Assembly (NCBI GenBank): GCA_964395095.1
Contig: CAYMZZ010000016.1
Span: 1-64,000, forward strand
Reading direction: 5' to 3'
Length of the DNA stretch: 64,000 bases
DNA from: CAYMZZ01 sp964395095
GTDB lineage: Bacteria; Bacteroidota; Bacteroidia; Chitinophagales; Chitinophagaceae
In this document: positions 1 through 8,111 of the stretch, piece after piece
Layout: each line of letters begins with the position of its first letter
How positions within the stretch are numbered: position 1 is the first letter of the stretch
Notes under the pieces: generated by a model
What the model saw: the letters and a program-made list of their open reading frames with translations, nothing else
What the model was told of the DNA's origin: nothing
Database searches by the model: none
Made by a program: the position numbers and the translations under genes

Positions 1-5
1 GGACG

Positions 6-314
6 TTTTCACGTCTCACGATTCACGCTACCGATGACCCGCACCTTCGGCGCGGCCGTTTTCTCGTCGAACGATTTCTACCGATGACCCGCACCTTCGG
101 CGCGGTCGTTTTCACGTCTCACGATTCACGCTACCGATGACCCGCACCTTCGGCGCGGCCGTTTTCTCGTCGAACGATTTCTACCGATGACCCGCACCTT
201 CGGCGCGGTCGTTTTCACGTCTCACGATTCACGCTACCGATGACCCGCACCTTCGGCGCGGCCGTTTTCTCGTCGAACGATTTCTACCGATGACCCGCAC
301 CTTCGGCGCGGTCG
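6..314. repeat. Tandem array, three 103-bp units (six half-units)
   Basis: Three near-identical 103-bp units begin at 6, 109 and 212. Each holds two half-units sharing a core that starts CTACCGATGACCCGCACC (core starts 28, 78, 131, 181, 234, 284; spacing alternates 50 and 53). Half-units differ in their tails: one carries an ACGTCTCACGATTCACG tail, the other a CTCGTCGAACGATTT tail. The core can form a short CCGC/GCGG hairpin. The array may continue left of the window. No coding function is evident. Confidence 0.93.
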
Positions 315-316
315 GG

Positions 317-449
317 CTCACGCCTCACGCTTCACGTCTCACGCCTCACGCCTCACGCCTCACGTCTCACGTCTCACGTCTCACGCCTCACGCCTCACGT
401 CTCACGCCTCACGTCTCACGTCTCACGTCTCACGCCTCACGCCTCACGA
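317..449. repeat. Heptamer array, 19 copies of CTCACGY
   Basis: Nineteen uninterrupted 7-bp units, mostly CTCACGC or CTCACGT. The complementary strand reads GTGAGGC / GTGAGAC and is the sense strand of murA, whose last codons and TGA stop (430-432) lie inside the array. Because 7 is not a multiple of 3 and each unit contains TGA on that strand, all three frames close within 21 bp. Confidence 0.95.
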
Positions 450-1740
450 TCTCCGCTCCCAGCGCCCGAAGCCTCTCATCAATATACTGGTATCCCCGGT
501 CTATTTGTTCTATATTCTGAATCACACTTTGCCCTTCTGCGCTGAGGGCGGCTATCAGGAGCGATACACCCGCACGTATGTCGGGACTGCTCATGGTGAT
601 GCCGCGCAATTTTTGCGCGCGCTCCAGGCCAATCACTACTGCGCGGTGAGGATCGCAGAGTATGATCTGCGCGCCCATATCGATCAGCTTATCTACAAAG
701 AAAAGCCGGCTTTCAAACATTTTTTGATGGATCAGCACGCTGCCCCTGGCCTGTATGGCCGTTACCAGCACAATACTGAGCAGATCGGGCGTAAAGCCCG
801 GCCAGGGATGATCATAAATGCTGAGTACGCCCCCGTCGAGGTAGCGCTGCACTTCATAGATCTCCTGTGCGGGGATATGGATATTGTCGTTTTCGATAGT
901 AAGCTGGATGCCGAGTTGCCGGAATTTTTCGGGGATGATGCCCAGGTGTTCCACTCCCGCGCCCTTGATCAGTACATCGCTTTGCGTCATGGCGGCGAGG
1001 CCAATAAAGGATCCTACTTCAATCATATCGGGCAGCATGCGGTGCTCGGTGCCATGGAGTTGATCAACGCCTTCAATAGTAATCAGGTTACTGCCTATAC
1101 CGGAAATGCGGGCGCCCATGCGGTTGAGCATGCGGCAGAGTTGTTGCACATAAGGTTCACAGGCGGCGTTGTAGATACTGGTGGTACCGTTGGCGAGTAC
1201 GGCTGCCATCACCATATTGGCGGTGCCGGTAACGGATGGTTCATCGAGCAACAAATGGGCGCCCTTTAGATCGGGTGCGCTAAGGTGGAAAAATCCATCT
1301 TCCGCATTGTAATCGAAGCGGGCTCCCAGTTTTTCAAAGCCAATGATATGCGTATCGAGGCGACGCCGGCCGATCTTATCGCCGCCGGGTTTGGGAATAA
1401 AAGCACGGCGAAAGCGGGATAACATAGGGCCGGCCAGCATGACCGAGCCGCGCAGCCGGCCGCTCTTCAGGCGATAATCTTCACTATGGAGATAATCCAC
1501 ATCCACTTCATCGGCCTGAAAAATACAGGTATCGCGGCTGGGCCGCTGCACTTTCACATTCATTTCCTGCAGCAGCTCAATAAGCAGGTTCACATCCAGT
1601 ATGTCGGGGATGTTGGTAACAACAACGGGCTCAGCCGTCAGCAAAACGGCGCTGATAATTTGAAGCGCTTCGTTTTTCGCGCCCTGGGGAATGATGGTAC
1701 CTGATAGGGGTTTGCCCCCTCTAACAACGAAGCTGCTCAT
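430..1740 (-). CDS. murA: UDP-N-acetylglucosamine 1-carboxyvinyltransferase (MurA), Cys-to-Asp form
   Basis: MurA transfers enolpyruvate from PEP to UDP-GlcNAc, the first committed cytoplasmic step of peptidoglycan synthesis. At 436 residues it is of normal family length, with the K22-N23 substrate motif (GAKNEAL) and the PEP-binding loop. In that loop the usual catalytic Cys (E. coli Cys115, PGGC) is Asp121 (PGGDKIGRRR). In other bacteria this exchange is known to keep activity and give fosfomycin insensitivity, so natural resistance is inferred. The ATG at 1740 lies 27 bp after the DUF4290 gene, suggesting one transcript. The C-terminus (IVRREA, then TGA) is encoded by the heptamer array that starts at 317. 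Confidence 0.97.
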   Translation of the reverse strand: MSSFVVRGGKPLSGTIIPQGAKNEALQIISAVLLTAEPVVVTNIPDILDVNLLIELLQEMNVKVQRPSRDTCIFQADEVDVDYLHSEDYRLKSGRLRGSVMLAGPMLSRFRRAFIPKPGGDKIGRRRLDTHIIGFEKLGARFDYNAEDGFFHLSAPDLKGAHLLLDEPSVTGTANMVMAAVLANGTTSIYNAACEPYVQQLCRMLNRMGARISGIGSNLITIEGVDQLHGTEHRMLPDMIEVGSFIGLAAMTQSDVLIKGAGVEHLGIIPEKFRQLGIQLTIENDNIHIPAQEIYEVQRYLDGGVLSIYDHPWPGFTPDLLSIVLVTAIQARGSVLIHQKMFESRLFFVDKLIDMGAQIILCDPHRAVVIGLERAQKLRGITMSSPDIRAGVSLLIAALSAEGQSVIQNIEQIDRGYQYIDERLRALGAEIVRREA

Positions 1741-1767
1741 GGGAACTATTTGGAGATTGTGGCCGGA

Positions 1768-2442
1768 TCAGTAGCGTTTCTTCTTGAAATTGCCGCCCCT
1801 GTTGTCGTTGCGGCGACCACCGCCACCACCACCACCGTTGCGGTGCTGGAATTTGCCGCGCTGCTTGCCATAGCCACCACTGCGCTCGCGATTGTCCTGC
1901 TGCCGGAATGCTTTTACAAAAGGCGTATTGGTAAAAGTGAGCTGGCCATCGGTAATGCTGGTGAGTTCGCTTTGAATGGCATCGTCGTGTACCGTTTCCT
2001 TATGCCAGTTGTTATAAGCCAACTTCATATAATAAGCAACTGCATTGGCGAAGCCGGCCCTTTTCTCCGGGTTCTCTTCTTTCAGTGCTTTATCCAACAC
2101 TACTTCCAGGTTCTTGCCCAGGTGCGAAAACCTGGGATACCGTTTGGGATAAGGAAGGGGCTTGGGTCTCTCGCTCAACGATTCGCGGGTAGGTATGGGA
2201 TAGGGCGATTCAACATCCAGTTTAAAATTGGAAATGAGGAAAAGATGATCCCAGAGTTTGTGGCGAAAATCTTCCACATTTTTTAAGTGAGGGTTCAAAA
2301 ACCCCATCAACTCAATCACAACCTGTGCGTTGCGCTCTCTTCTTTCCTTGTCCTCAATGCTGAGCAGGTGCTCGATCATCCGCTGCACGTGTCGTCCGTA
2401 TTCGCGCATGATGAGGTGGTTACGCGTAGTATTATATTCCAT
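1768..2442 (-). CDS. DUF4290 family protein with Arg/Gly-rich tail
   Basis: A 224-residue cytoplasmic protein recognised as the Bacteroidota-restricted DUF4290 family (opening MEYNTTRNHLIMREYG). Its function is unknown. The body is predicted helical to about residue 185. The last ~40 residues are low-complexity Gly/Arg/Asn/Lys (RGKFQHRNGGGGGGGRRNDN region), which resembles an RGG-type nucleic-acid-binding tail; RNA binding is inference only. It lies just upstream of murA on the same strand. A TACATTTG box 21 bp before the ATG supports the start. Confidence 0.9.
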   Translation of the reverse strand: MEYNTTRNHLIMREYGRHVQRMIEHLLSIEDKERRERNAQVVIELMGFLNPHLKNVEDFRHKLWDHLFLISNFKLDVESPYPIPTRESLSERPKPLPYPKRYPRFSHLGKNLEVVLDKALKEENPEKRAGFANAVAYYMKLAYNNWHKETVHDDAIQSELTSITDGQLTFTNTPFVKAFRQQDNRERSGGYGKQRGKFQHRNGGGGGGGRRNDNRGGNFKKKRY

Positions 2443-2463
2443 AAAATGCTAAGAGTGAAAGGA

Positions 2464-2471
2464 CAAATGTA
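2464..2471 (-). promoter_or_regulatory. -7 promoter box TACATTTG
   Basis: On the minus strand TACATTTG matches the Bacteroidota -7 consensus TAnnTTTG and sits 21 bp before the DUF4290 start. It probably drives the DUF4290-murA pair. The matching -33 TTG was not rigorously located. Confidence 0.6.
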
Positions 2472-2508
2472 GGAAATAACTTAATAGGGGCAAGCAACCA
2501 GCCGTATG

Positions 2509-2545
2509 GGCAAAAAGAAAGGGGCCCCGAACCAAGGCCCCTTTT
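2509..2545 (-). terminator. Rho-independent terminator of the T9SS cargo gene
   Basis: A perfect 9-bp stem (AAAGGGGCC / GGCCCCTTT, 2518-2544) with a 9-nt loop, followed on the minus strand by TTTCTTTTTG. It ends transcription coming from the 2576-3769 gene before the DUF4290 promoter. Confidence 0.85.
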
Positions 2546-2575
2546 ACAAGCCACCATCCTCTTCCACCTAAGAGG

Positions 2576-3769
2576 TCATTTAATTAAGATTTGAGCGACG
2601 CTGATTGTTTGCGTCTGTTTATCGGTCAGCCTTAACCAGTACACACCTGTTGGTAAATTAGCGACCTGAACCGGGGACTCACCTGCTGCCACAATATCTT
2701 TTTGCACGACCAATTGCCCCTGCGGGTTAAAAATTTGGATATTGAACTTCCCTTGTACACTATTATCAAATTTGATACCAATTAGCCCATTCGAGGGATT
2801 CGGATACACAGAAAATTTTGTGCTTGCGGAACTTTGCAGATTTACCTGCTTAATATTACTATAGCGAACATACCCATTGCTATACACCTGCTTGATCCGG
2901 AAATAATAAACTCCCTGTTCTCCATTGGGCACATCATATATAACACGATAAGCCTCCGTACTGTTCGTGTTTTTTTCAACAACAGAAATACTTGTAAAAT
3001 TTCGGCTATCCCTACTCACTTCAGGCTCATAGTGATAGTTGGCAAAAGGGTCATCATAGCCGGTCCACTTCAGTTCAGCACGTGTATCTGTAATCTTTGA
3101 AACGTTAAAAATTTTAACATTCAGCGGAAGAACAGCCGGCGGACAGGTACAATATTCAAATCGGAAATTTACGAAGGCTGAAGTGAGTACCAGGGTAGAT
3201 GCATTACCACCTGTTACGGATGCATTGGCCGATACATTGATTTCGTAGTTATAGGTCACACTATCCAGACCATAAAACTGGGCGATAGTGGCCGAATCGC
3301 TGATCGTACGGCAAATATCATCGTTCAACACCGTGTCTTTGCCAAACGCAATGCGGTCGGGCCCTGAATTCATTACGCCATCCGTAGCCGCCAGGTTGTA
3401 GGGGCCATAGTTTTGCGTGATGGAATTTGAAAGAGGCGTGGAGAGGCCGGGTCCCGAAATTTCGTCTGTCCGGATATAAGTGAACGATGCCGTTTGAGGC
3501 GCGTTTGAAAAGTTTTCGATCGCCAATGTGTCCACAATTCCCGTAATGGTTACACAAAGTCGCACACAGGTTACCATGCCGAAGCTGGGATCAAATTGCG
3601 GAAATTTTACGGGGGTATTCGTGATGCCGGTTCCGAATGCAATGGTAGTATCGAATGCGGTGGTTCCTCCGGGATGACCGTCGGGGCACTGCGCACTCAG
3701 TTTATCGCTTAGCATCACAGTGAAAATCAGGGGCAACAGGACTCTAAGGGCGGTGTAAATAGCTTTCAT
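2576..3769 (-). CDS. Secreted protein with T9SS type A C-terminal sorting domain
   Basis: A 397-residue exported protein; function unknown. The start at 3769 (MKAIYTALRVLLPLIFTVML) gives a clean Sec signal peptide ending near SAQ; the reading frame extends further upstream but without a signal-like beginning. Residues ~25-200 look like a beta-rich domain. A fibronectin-III-like segment follows (TDTRAELKWTGYDD onward). The last ~75 residues are a type A sorting domain (FSVYPNPSNGLIGIKF ... GVYWLRL), which in the family directs passage through the type IX system and surface anchoring or release. It has its own terminator. Role inferred: adhesin or surface protein. Confidence 0.88.
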   Translation of the reverse strand: MKAIYTALRVLLPLIFTVMLSDKLSAQCPDGHPGGTTAFDTTIAFGTGITNTPVKFPQFDPSFGMVTCVRLCVTITGIVDTLAIENFSNAPQTASFTYIRTDEISGPGLSTPLSNSITQNYGPYNLAATDGVMNSGPDRIAFGKDTVLNDDICRTISDSATIAQFYGLDSVTYNYEINVSANASVTGGNASTLVLTSAFVNFRFEYCTCPPAVLPLNVKIFNVSKITDTRAELKWTGYDDPFANYHYEPEVSRDSRNFTSISVVEKNTNSTEAYRVIYDVPNGEQGVYYFRIKQVYSNGYVRYSNIKQVNLQSSASTKFSVYPNPSNGLIGIKFDNSVQGKFNIQIFNPQGQLVVQKDIVAAGESPVQVANLPTGVYWLRLTDKQTQTISVAQILIK

Positions 3770-4048
3770 AGGCCACCGGTTTTGGTAAGTACGGATTATT
3801 GGATTACTCTTAAAAACTATTATAAAGGTAGCCCGGCATGGCTGGGCATACAATTGTACTAGTTCGTGTTTTTTTGCGCCGTATTCTGTGAAACCGGCGG
3901 GGTATCACTACGGGAAAAAATACGAGTAACAGACAGGTAAAGGCACGCTGCTAATTGTGGTATATACGAATGCGGTAGCGAGAAAATACGAAAGCCGCTT
4001 CGGGAATTTACGATTCTGGAATTTGCCGCGTCAAGCCCCTGCAGCCAT
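3770..4048. other. Intergenic spacer, no gene seen
   Basis: A 279-bp spacer between divergent genes. Apart from the promoter box at its right end I see no open frame, hairpin or repeat array here. Confidence 0.5.
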
Positions 4049-4056
4049 TAACTTTG
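4049..4056 (+). promoter_or_regulatory. -7 promoter box TAACTTTG, 6 bp before ATG
   Basis: TAACTTTG matches TAnnTTTG and ends only 6 bp before the ATG at 4063, so the predicted transcript would have almost no leader. It favours ATG 4063 over the TTG nine bases upstream. Confidence 0.65.
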
Positions 4057-4062
4057 CTGCGC

Positions 4063-5166
4063 ATGCATATTTTGATTGATGCCCGATCTGCCTCACGCAT
4101 TGAGTTGCCGATTGAGGCCAACCTGGCTGGCCTTTATCGGCAATGGGCCCTCAGCTTTCCGGATGTGGCGTTTACCTGGCTGCTGCAGCCCGGAGAGGAA
4201 GCACCCGAACTGCCCAATATTCGCCGGATGCAGGCGCCGCCTCTGCCTGCTCGTTATGGGCTGCTTCGGCACTGGTATCGCAAAGCGCTGCCTGCAGCGT
4301 TGAAAAATAATGCGCCCGACTGGTTGGTGCCTGTGCATGGCTATGCCGAGCCGGGCCTGCCTATTGCGCAGCGTTGTTGGCTGCTTCGCAGTGCCGGCCG
4401 CCATTTCCTGGAACAGAATATACTGTCGCGCTGGCGATATCGTCGGCAGTTGCCGGCGATGCTACGCCACGCAAAGGGCGGATGGCTCAACGAAGCGGGC
4501 TGGAACCTGCTGGATAAGCACGCAAAGCTCGTCGATCGCAGCGAATGGATGATGGTGCCGCCTGTTGCCGTCAGCAGCAATGCTTCCGGCAACAATGAAT
4601 CGTCCCGCTACGATATCGACTACCTCACCGGCGGACGACCCTTTTTTGCCAGTTTTGTGGCAGGGGAATACCCGGTTGATACCCTGAACCTGATGAAGTC
4701 GTTTTCCCTTTTCAAGAAAAGACAGCAGAGCGATTGGAAGTTGATGCTGATAGGCGACCGCCATGCGGACTACAAGGAGCTGAAACTGGCGCTGGCCGCC
4801 TATAAATACCGGGATGATGTGATTTTGCTGGAAGCTTCGGAGCCCGAAAAACTAACCGCTTTGGTACTTTGCTATGCTCTGGTACAGGGGAGCGGCCAGG
4901 ATCTGCCGGTGTCCCTGCTGAGCCTGGCCCTGTCGCAGGGAGTAGCACTCATTCTTCCGGAAAAATCGCCAAGGGCCGACTGGTTGGGCGAAGCGCCGCT
5001 TTATGCGCATAGTGGCGAAAAAATGGCCATCGCCGAATGCATGATGCGGGTGTATAAGGAGGAAGAACTGGTGGGTCACCTGCGCGTAAGTGCACAGCGA
5101 CTGTACCGAAAGCTCAGCCTCGAAAACCTGGCCCGCGAAACCTTTCGCTTTACAGCGACTAATTAA
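4063..5166 (+). CDS. Glycosyltransferase-like protein (GT-B fold, GT4-like)
   Basis: About 367 residues. The N-terminus MHILIDARSASRIELPIEANLAGLYRQW resembles the opening of family-4 glycosyltransferases, and the second half has the usual order: a beta strand with a Gly (FFASFVAGEYPVDTLNLMKSFSLFKKRQ), WKLMLIGD, then VILLEASEPEKLTALVLCYALVQGS. The standard E-x7-E donor motif is weak (SLLSLALSQGVALILPE instead), so activity is uncertain. Known family members transfer sugars from nucleotide-sugar donors at the inner face of the membrane; substrate cannot be told. The gene stands alone, 55 bp before gldC, with its own promoter box. Confidence 0.7.
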   Translation: MHILIDARSASRIELPIEANLAGLYRQWALSFPDVAFTWLLQPGEEAPELPNIRRMQAPPLPARYGLLRHWYRKALPAALKNNAPDWLVPVHGYAEPGLPIAQRCWLLRSAGRHFLEQNILSRWRYRRQLPAMLRHAKGGWLNEAGWNLLDKHAKLVDRSEWMMVPPVAVSSNASGNNESSRYDIDYLTGGRPFFASFVAGEYPVDTLNLMKSFSLFKKRQQSDWKLMLIGDRHADYKELKLALAAYKYRDDVILLEASEPEKLTALVLCYALVQGSGQDLPVSLLSLALSQGVALILPEKSPRADWLGEAPLYAHSGEKMAIAECMMRVYKEEELVGHLRVSAQRLYRKLSLENLARETFRFTATN

Positions 5167-5201
5167 TCCTTTTTTAATTCTGCATTGCCCGTTCATAATT
5201 T

Positions 5202-5209
5202 TACTTTTG
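5202..5209 (+). promoter_or_regulatory. -7 promoter box TACTTTTG for gldC
   Basis: TACTTTTG fits TAnnTTTG and lies 12 bp before the gldC ATG, in the short spacer after the glycosyltransferase-like gene. The spacer TTTTTTAATTC just before it is T-rich but has no clear hairpin. Confidence 0.55.
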
Positions 5210-5221
5210 CAGTCTAAATCA

Positions 5222-5569
5222 ATGAAGATGCCCCAATCGAATATCAGCATAGATGTAAAGACCGATGAAAACCATATTCCCGAAGGAATTGGCTGGAAAG
5301 CATCCAGCACCGGTAATGATGAGGTGCAACAGGCCCGCGCCATGATGCTTTCTTTTTGGGAACCCTCGGAAAGAACCGCCCTCCGCATCGACCTTTGGAC
5401 CAAGGATATGAAGGTGGATGAGATGGCCGATTTCTTCTATCAAACTCTGATGACCATGGCCGATACCTATGGCCGCGCCACCCAGCATCAGGATATGGTG
5501 GAGGATATGAAAAAGTTCGCCAGGGAGTTTATGGAAAAGTTCAGGGCGAAGCAGAGTGGGAAGTCCTAA
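5222..5569 (+). CDS. gldC: Gliding motility protein GldC
   Basis: A 115-residue soluble protein matching GldC throughout: SNISIDVKTDENHIPEGIGW at the N-terminus, then AMMLSFWEPSERTALRIDLW and KDMKVDEMADFFYQTL. In Flavobacterium johnsoniae GldC supports gliding but is not absolutely required; its biochemical role is unclear and its fold is related to SecB. The start ATG 5222 follows the promoter box; a second ATG at 5228 is possible. The TAA stop (5567-5569) is the first part of a TAAGTAG heptamer array. No other gld genes are adjacent; gldH is at 46677. Confidence 0.9.
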   Translation: MKMPQSNISIDVKTDENHIPEGIGWKASSTGNDEVQQARAMMLSFWEPSERTALRIDLWTKDMKVDEMADFFYQTLMTMADTYGRATQHQDMVEDMKKFAREFMEKFRAKQSGKS

Positions 5570-5678
5570 GTAGTAAGTTGTGAGTAGTAAGTAGGAAGTG
5601 GTAAGTAGGAAGTGGTAAGTAGGAAGTGGTAAGTAGGAAGTGGTAAGTAGGAAGTGGTAAGTAGGAAGAAGTAAGCTG
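5567..5678. repeat. Heptamer array, TAAGTAG / GAAGTGG type
   Basis: About fifteen degenerate 7-bp units (TAAGTAG, GAAGTGG, TAAGTTG) starting at the gldC stop codon. The sense strand of the preceding gene carries the TAA-containing version. Confidence 0.9.
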
Positions 5679-5697
5679 TTAATAAATAGTATCAGCG

Positions 5698-5800
5698 AAA
5701 ATCTGCGGATAAATCTGCGCCAATCTGCGGGAAAACTCTCCTGAACTATGAAGCTGAATAAAGTGCTGAAGCAATTCCCGCAGATAAGCGCAGATAAGTG
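5698..5800. repeat. ATCTGCG palindromic intergenic element, copy A
   Basis: The outer arms read ATCTGCG...AATCTGCGGGAAA on the left and TTCCCGCAGATAAGCGCAGAT on the right, an imperfect inverted repeat. The centre is CTCCTGAACTATGAAGCTG followed by AAAGTGCTGAAGC. The same element occurs at 17735, 35012 and 49555. It lies between two opposite heptamer arrays. Confidence 0.88.
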
Positions 5801-5885
5801 ATTAATGTAGAAAGTGTCAACTTTTTTTTAGGGCCTGACAAAGAAGTAGGTAGTAGCAAATTGGCATCGTGTTTCCAACTCCCCA

Positions 5886-5965
5886 CTTAAACTTTAAACT
5901 TTAAACCCTAAACCTTAAACAAAAACCCATAACTTAAAACTTAAAACCTAAAACTTAAAACTTCC
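5886..5965. repeat. Heptamer array, AACTTTA / AACTTAA type
   Basis: Degenerate 7-bp units (AACTTTA, ACCCTAA, ACTTAAA) ending 8 bp before the YqeY start codon. It is the pyrimidine-rich mirror of the TTTAAGT/TTTAGGG arrays found after genes elsewhere, so this whole 400-bp spacer is array, palindrome, inverted array. Confidence 0.85.
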
Positions 5966-5972
5966 CTCCCCC

Positions 5973-6425
5973 ATGTCGCTTGAACAAAAAATCATGTCTT
6001 CCCTCAAAACCGCCATGCTGGCCAAGGACGAAGCCGCTTTGCGCAGTTTGCGTGCTATCAAAGCTGCTATATTGCTGGCCAAAACATCGGAGGGTGCAAA
6101 GGGTGACCTTAGCCAGGACGATGAAATGAAATTGTTGCAAAAGCTCGTGAAGCAGCGCCGCGATTCGCTGGAGATTTTTCAGCAGCAGAACCGCCCCGAC
6201 CTCGCGGCCAAAGAGCAGGAAGAACTGGAGGTGATTGAAAAGTTTTTGCCCCAACAATTATCGCCAGAGGAATTAAAGGCCGAACTGCAGGGGATCATCA
6301 GTTCCGTTGGCGCTGCGGCTCCGGCTGATTTTGGCAAAGTGATGGGTGTGGCGAGCAAGCAACTGGCCGGCAGGGCCGACGGTAAAGCCATTGCGGCTAC
6401 GGTGAAGGACTTGTTAAATAGCTGA
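5973..6425 (+). CDS. GatB/YqeY domain-containing protein
   Basis: A 150-residue helical protein matching the stand-alone YqeY family: MSLEQKIMSSLKTAMLAKDE at the N-terminus, the helical hairpin to ~75, then EFLPQQLSPEEL-type linker (VIEKFLPQQLSPEELKAEL) and the C-terminal helical GatB-like part ending DGKAIAATVKDLL. The domain is shared with the C-terminus of the GatB amidotransferase subunit, where it contacts tRNA; the free-standing protein has no settled function. It is followed by cvpA 56 bp later on the same strand. Confidence 0.92.
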   Translation: MSLEQKIMSSLKTAMLAKDEAALRSLRAIKAAILLAKTSEGAKGDLSQDDEMKLLQKLVKQRRDSLEIFQQQNRPDLAAKEQEELEVIEKFLPQQLSPEELKAELQGIISSVGAAAPADFGKVMGVASKQLAGRADGKAIAATVKDLLNS

Positions 6426-6481
6426 TCGGTCATACGAGGCAGCCAGCCATTTCGTTTCCATCTATATACAAGATCAGCGCC

Positions 6482-7033
6482 ATGTTCCTCGATGTCATTT
6501 TAGTAATAGCAATCGTATTTGCACTCATCAAAGGGTTTCGCAGGGGGCTCATCGTGGGTGTGTTCTCCTTTATCGCGCTGTTGATCGGACTGGCCGCCGC
6601 CATCAAACTTTCTGCACTGGTAGCGGGCTGGTTGGGCGATAATGTGAAGATTTCCGTGCAATGGCTCCCGGTTATTTCCTTTGCCCTGGTATTTCTGGTG
6701 GTGGTATTGCTGGTGAGGCTGGGTGCCAATATCATTGAACGAACGGTGGAATTGGGGATGATGGGCTGGCTCAACCGAATTGGTGGCATGGCCCTTTATA
6801 CCGCCATCATACTGATCGTATTTAGCGTATTGCTGTTTTATGCTACCGAGTTGGATTTGATAATGCCTGCTACCCAGGAAAAATCGCTGACCTATCATTG
6901 GGTGGCTCCCTGGGGGCCGCGTGTGGTGGGCGGTTTTGGTGAAGTACTACCCTTTTTCAAAGATATGTTTAGCGAGCTCAGCTCGTTTTTTGGTGCTGTG
7001 GCCGATAAGATGGAACCAACGGTTGGCACCTGA
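6482..7033 (+). CDS. CvpA family inner-membrane protein
   Basis: A 183-residue membrane protein with about four hydrophobic segments (residues 1-18, 24-45, 60-82, 96-118) and the CvpA opening FLDVILVIAIVFALIKGFRRG, with the conserved KGFRRG turn. E. coli CvpA is needed for colicin V production and is linked to envelope stress tolerance; the molecular role is unknown. The C-terminal ~50 residues are more polar and end near the membrane. Probably co-transcribed with the YqeY gene. Confidence 0.9.
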   Translation: MFLDVILVIAIVFALIKGFRRGLIVGVFSFIALLIGLAAAIKLSALVAGWLGDNVKISVQWLPVISFALVFLVVVLLVRLGANIIERTVELGMMGWLNRIGGMALYTAIILIVFSVLLFYATELDLIMPATQEKSLTYHWVAPWGPRVVGGFGEVLPFFKDMFSELSSFFGAVADKMEPTVGT

Positions 7034-7195
7034 ATGGCCATATGGATGAAGACGGCTGTTTAGTTTCCCGTACTATCTCTTCACTTCTTTGGTACAAAAG
7101 CTGGAAACTCCGCATCTTTTTTGTAAATTGGAACTGCATGGCTGGCCTGCAAGGCTGCAGGGAATCGGTCCATTTCCAAGTGGGCATCAGCCTGT

Positions 7196-7203
7196 TATCT
7201 TTG
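7196..7203 (+). promoter_or_regulatory. -7 promoter box TATCTTTG
   Basis: A perfect TAnnTTTG match 84 bp upstream of the alpha/beta hydrolase start, inside a 254-bp spacer otherwise lacking genes or repeats. Confidence 0.55.
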
Positions 7204-7287
7204 TATCAATTAGCATGCGGGGTAAGCCGTAAAAAAATAAATTGCGGCAAAACGACTATTTTAGCAAAAATTAATTGTGAGGGGAAG

Positions 7288-8067
7288 ATGACCTACGAGA
7301 TTAAACAGGATAACAAGTTCAGATTTATTGAAGAAGGCGAAGGGGAGCCCCTTGTGTTGCTGCATGGCCTGTTTGGCGCGCTGAGCAATTTTGAGCCGCT
7401 GATCAGCTATTTCAAACATCACAACAAAGTAGTGGTACCCATGCTGCCCCTGCTCGATATGGACCTGCTCCACACTTCGGTGGGCGGCCTGGCCAAATTC
7501 GTTCACAAGTTTATTGAATCAAGAGGCTACCAGAATGTGCACCTGCTGGGCAATTCCCTGGGAGGGCATGTGGGCCTCGTTTATGTTTTGAAGAATCAGC
7601 CCGAATGCATCAAATCGATCATTCTCACCGGAAGTTCGGGTTTGTTTGAAAATGGCATGGGCGATTCCTATCCCAAGCGGGGCGATTATGAATATATCCG
7701 CAAAAAGACCGAGCTCACCTTCTATGATCCCCGCATGGCGACCAAGGAATTGGTGGATGAAGTGTTTTCCATTACCAATAACCGCCTGAAAGTCATAAAG
7801 ATCATTGCCCTGGCCAAGAGCGCCATTCGCAATAATCTTGGGGAGGAACTCAACCAGATCAAGCATCCAACGTTATTGATCTGGGGTCGCAACGACAGCA
7901 TTACGCCGCCATTTGTAGCCGAAGAGTTTCACAAACTGATCCCGAATAGCGAATTGCACTTTATTGACAAATGCGGCCACGCCCCCATGATGGAGGTTCC
8001 GGATGAATTCAACGTGATCCTTCACAAATTTTTGAAAAAACTCAATGAGCCTGCAACAGTTGCATGA
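7288..8067 (+). CDS. Alpha/beta hydrolase
   Basis: About 259 residues with the full catalytic triad of the alpha/beta-hydrolase fold: nucleophile S90 in GNSLGG, acid D203 in WGRNDSITPP, base H231 in CGHAPMMEVP, and the oxyanion loop LLHGLFG (25-31). The frame is open further upstream, but the ATG at 7288 gives the family-like N-terminus FRFIEEGEGEPLVLLHG. The substrate is not predictable; homologues include esterases and C-C hydrolases. The stop overlaps the first possible start of the CBS gene (ATGA at 8064). Confidence 0.9.
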   Translation: MTYEIKQDNKFRFIEEGEGEPLVLLHGLFGALSNFEPLISYFKHHNKVVVPMLPLLDMDLLHTSVGGLAKFVHKFIESRGYQNVHLLGNSLGGHVGLVYVLKNQPECIKSIILTGSSGLFENGMGDSYPKRGDYEYIRKKTELTFYDPRMATKELVDEVFSITNNRLKVIKIIALAKSAIRNNLGEELNQIKHPTLLIWGRNDSITPPFVAEEFHKLIPNSELHFIDKCGHAPMMEVPDEFNVILHKFLKKLNEPATVA

Positions 8068-8111
8068 TCGTTGAGGTCTTAGTACCACAACCCTTAAAGG
8101 AGCCGCGATCC

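Noticed and set aside
290..520. Small plus-strand open frame in the heptamer array (76 codons)
   Set aside because: It encodes only SRLTPHA repeats from the array and no real protein.
505..1269. Plus-strand open frame of 254 codons
   Set aside because: It is the reverse of murA, which has full family motifs.
7042..7287. N-terminal extension of the alpha/beta hydrolase
   Set aside because: The extension has no fold signal and spans the TATCTTTG box; ATG 7288 gives the normal length.
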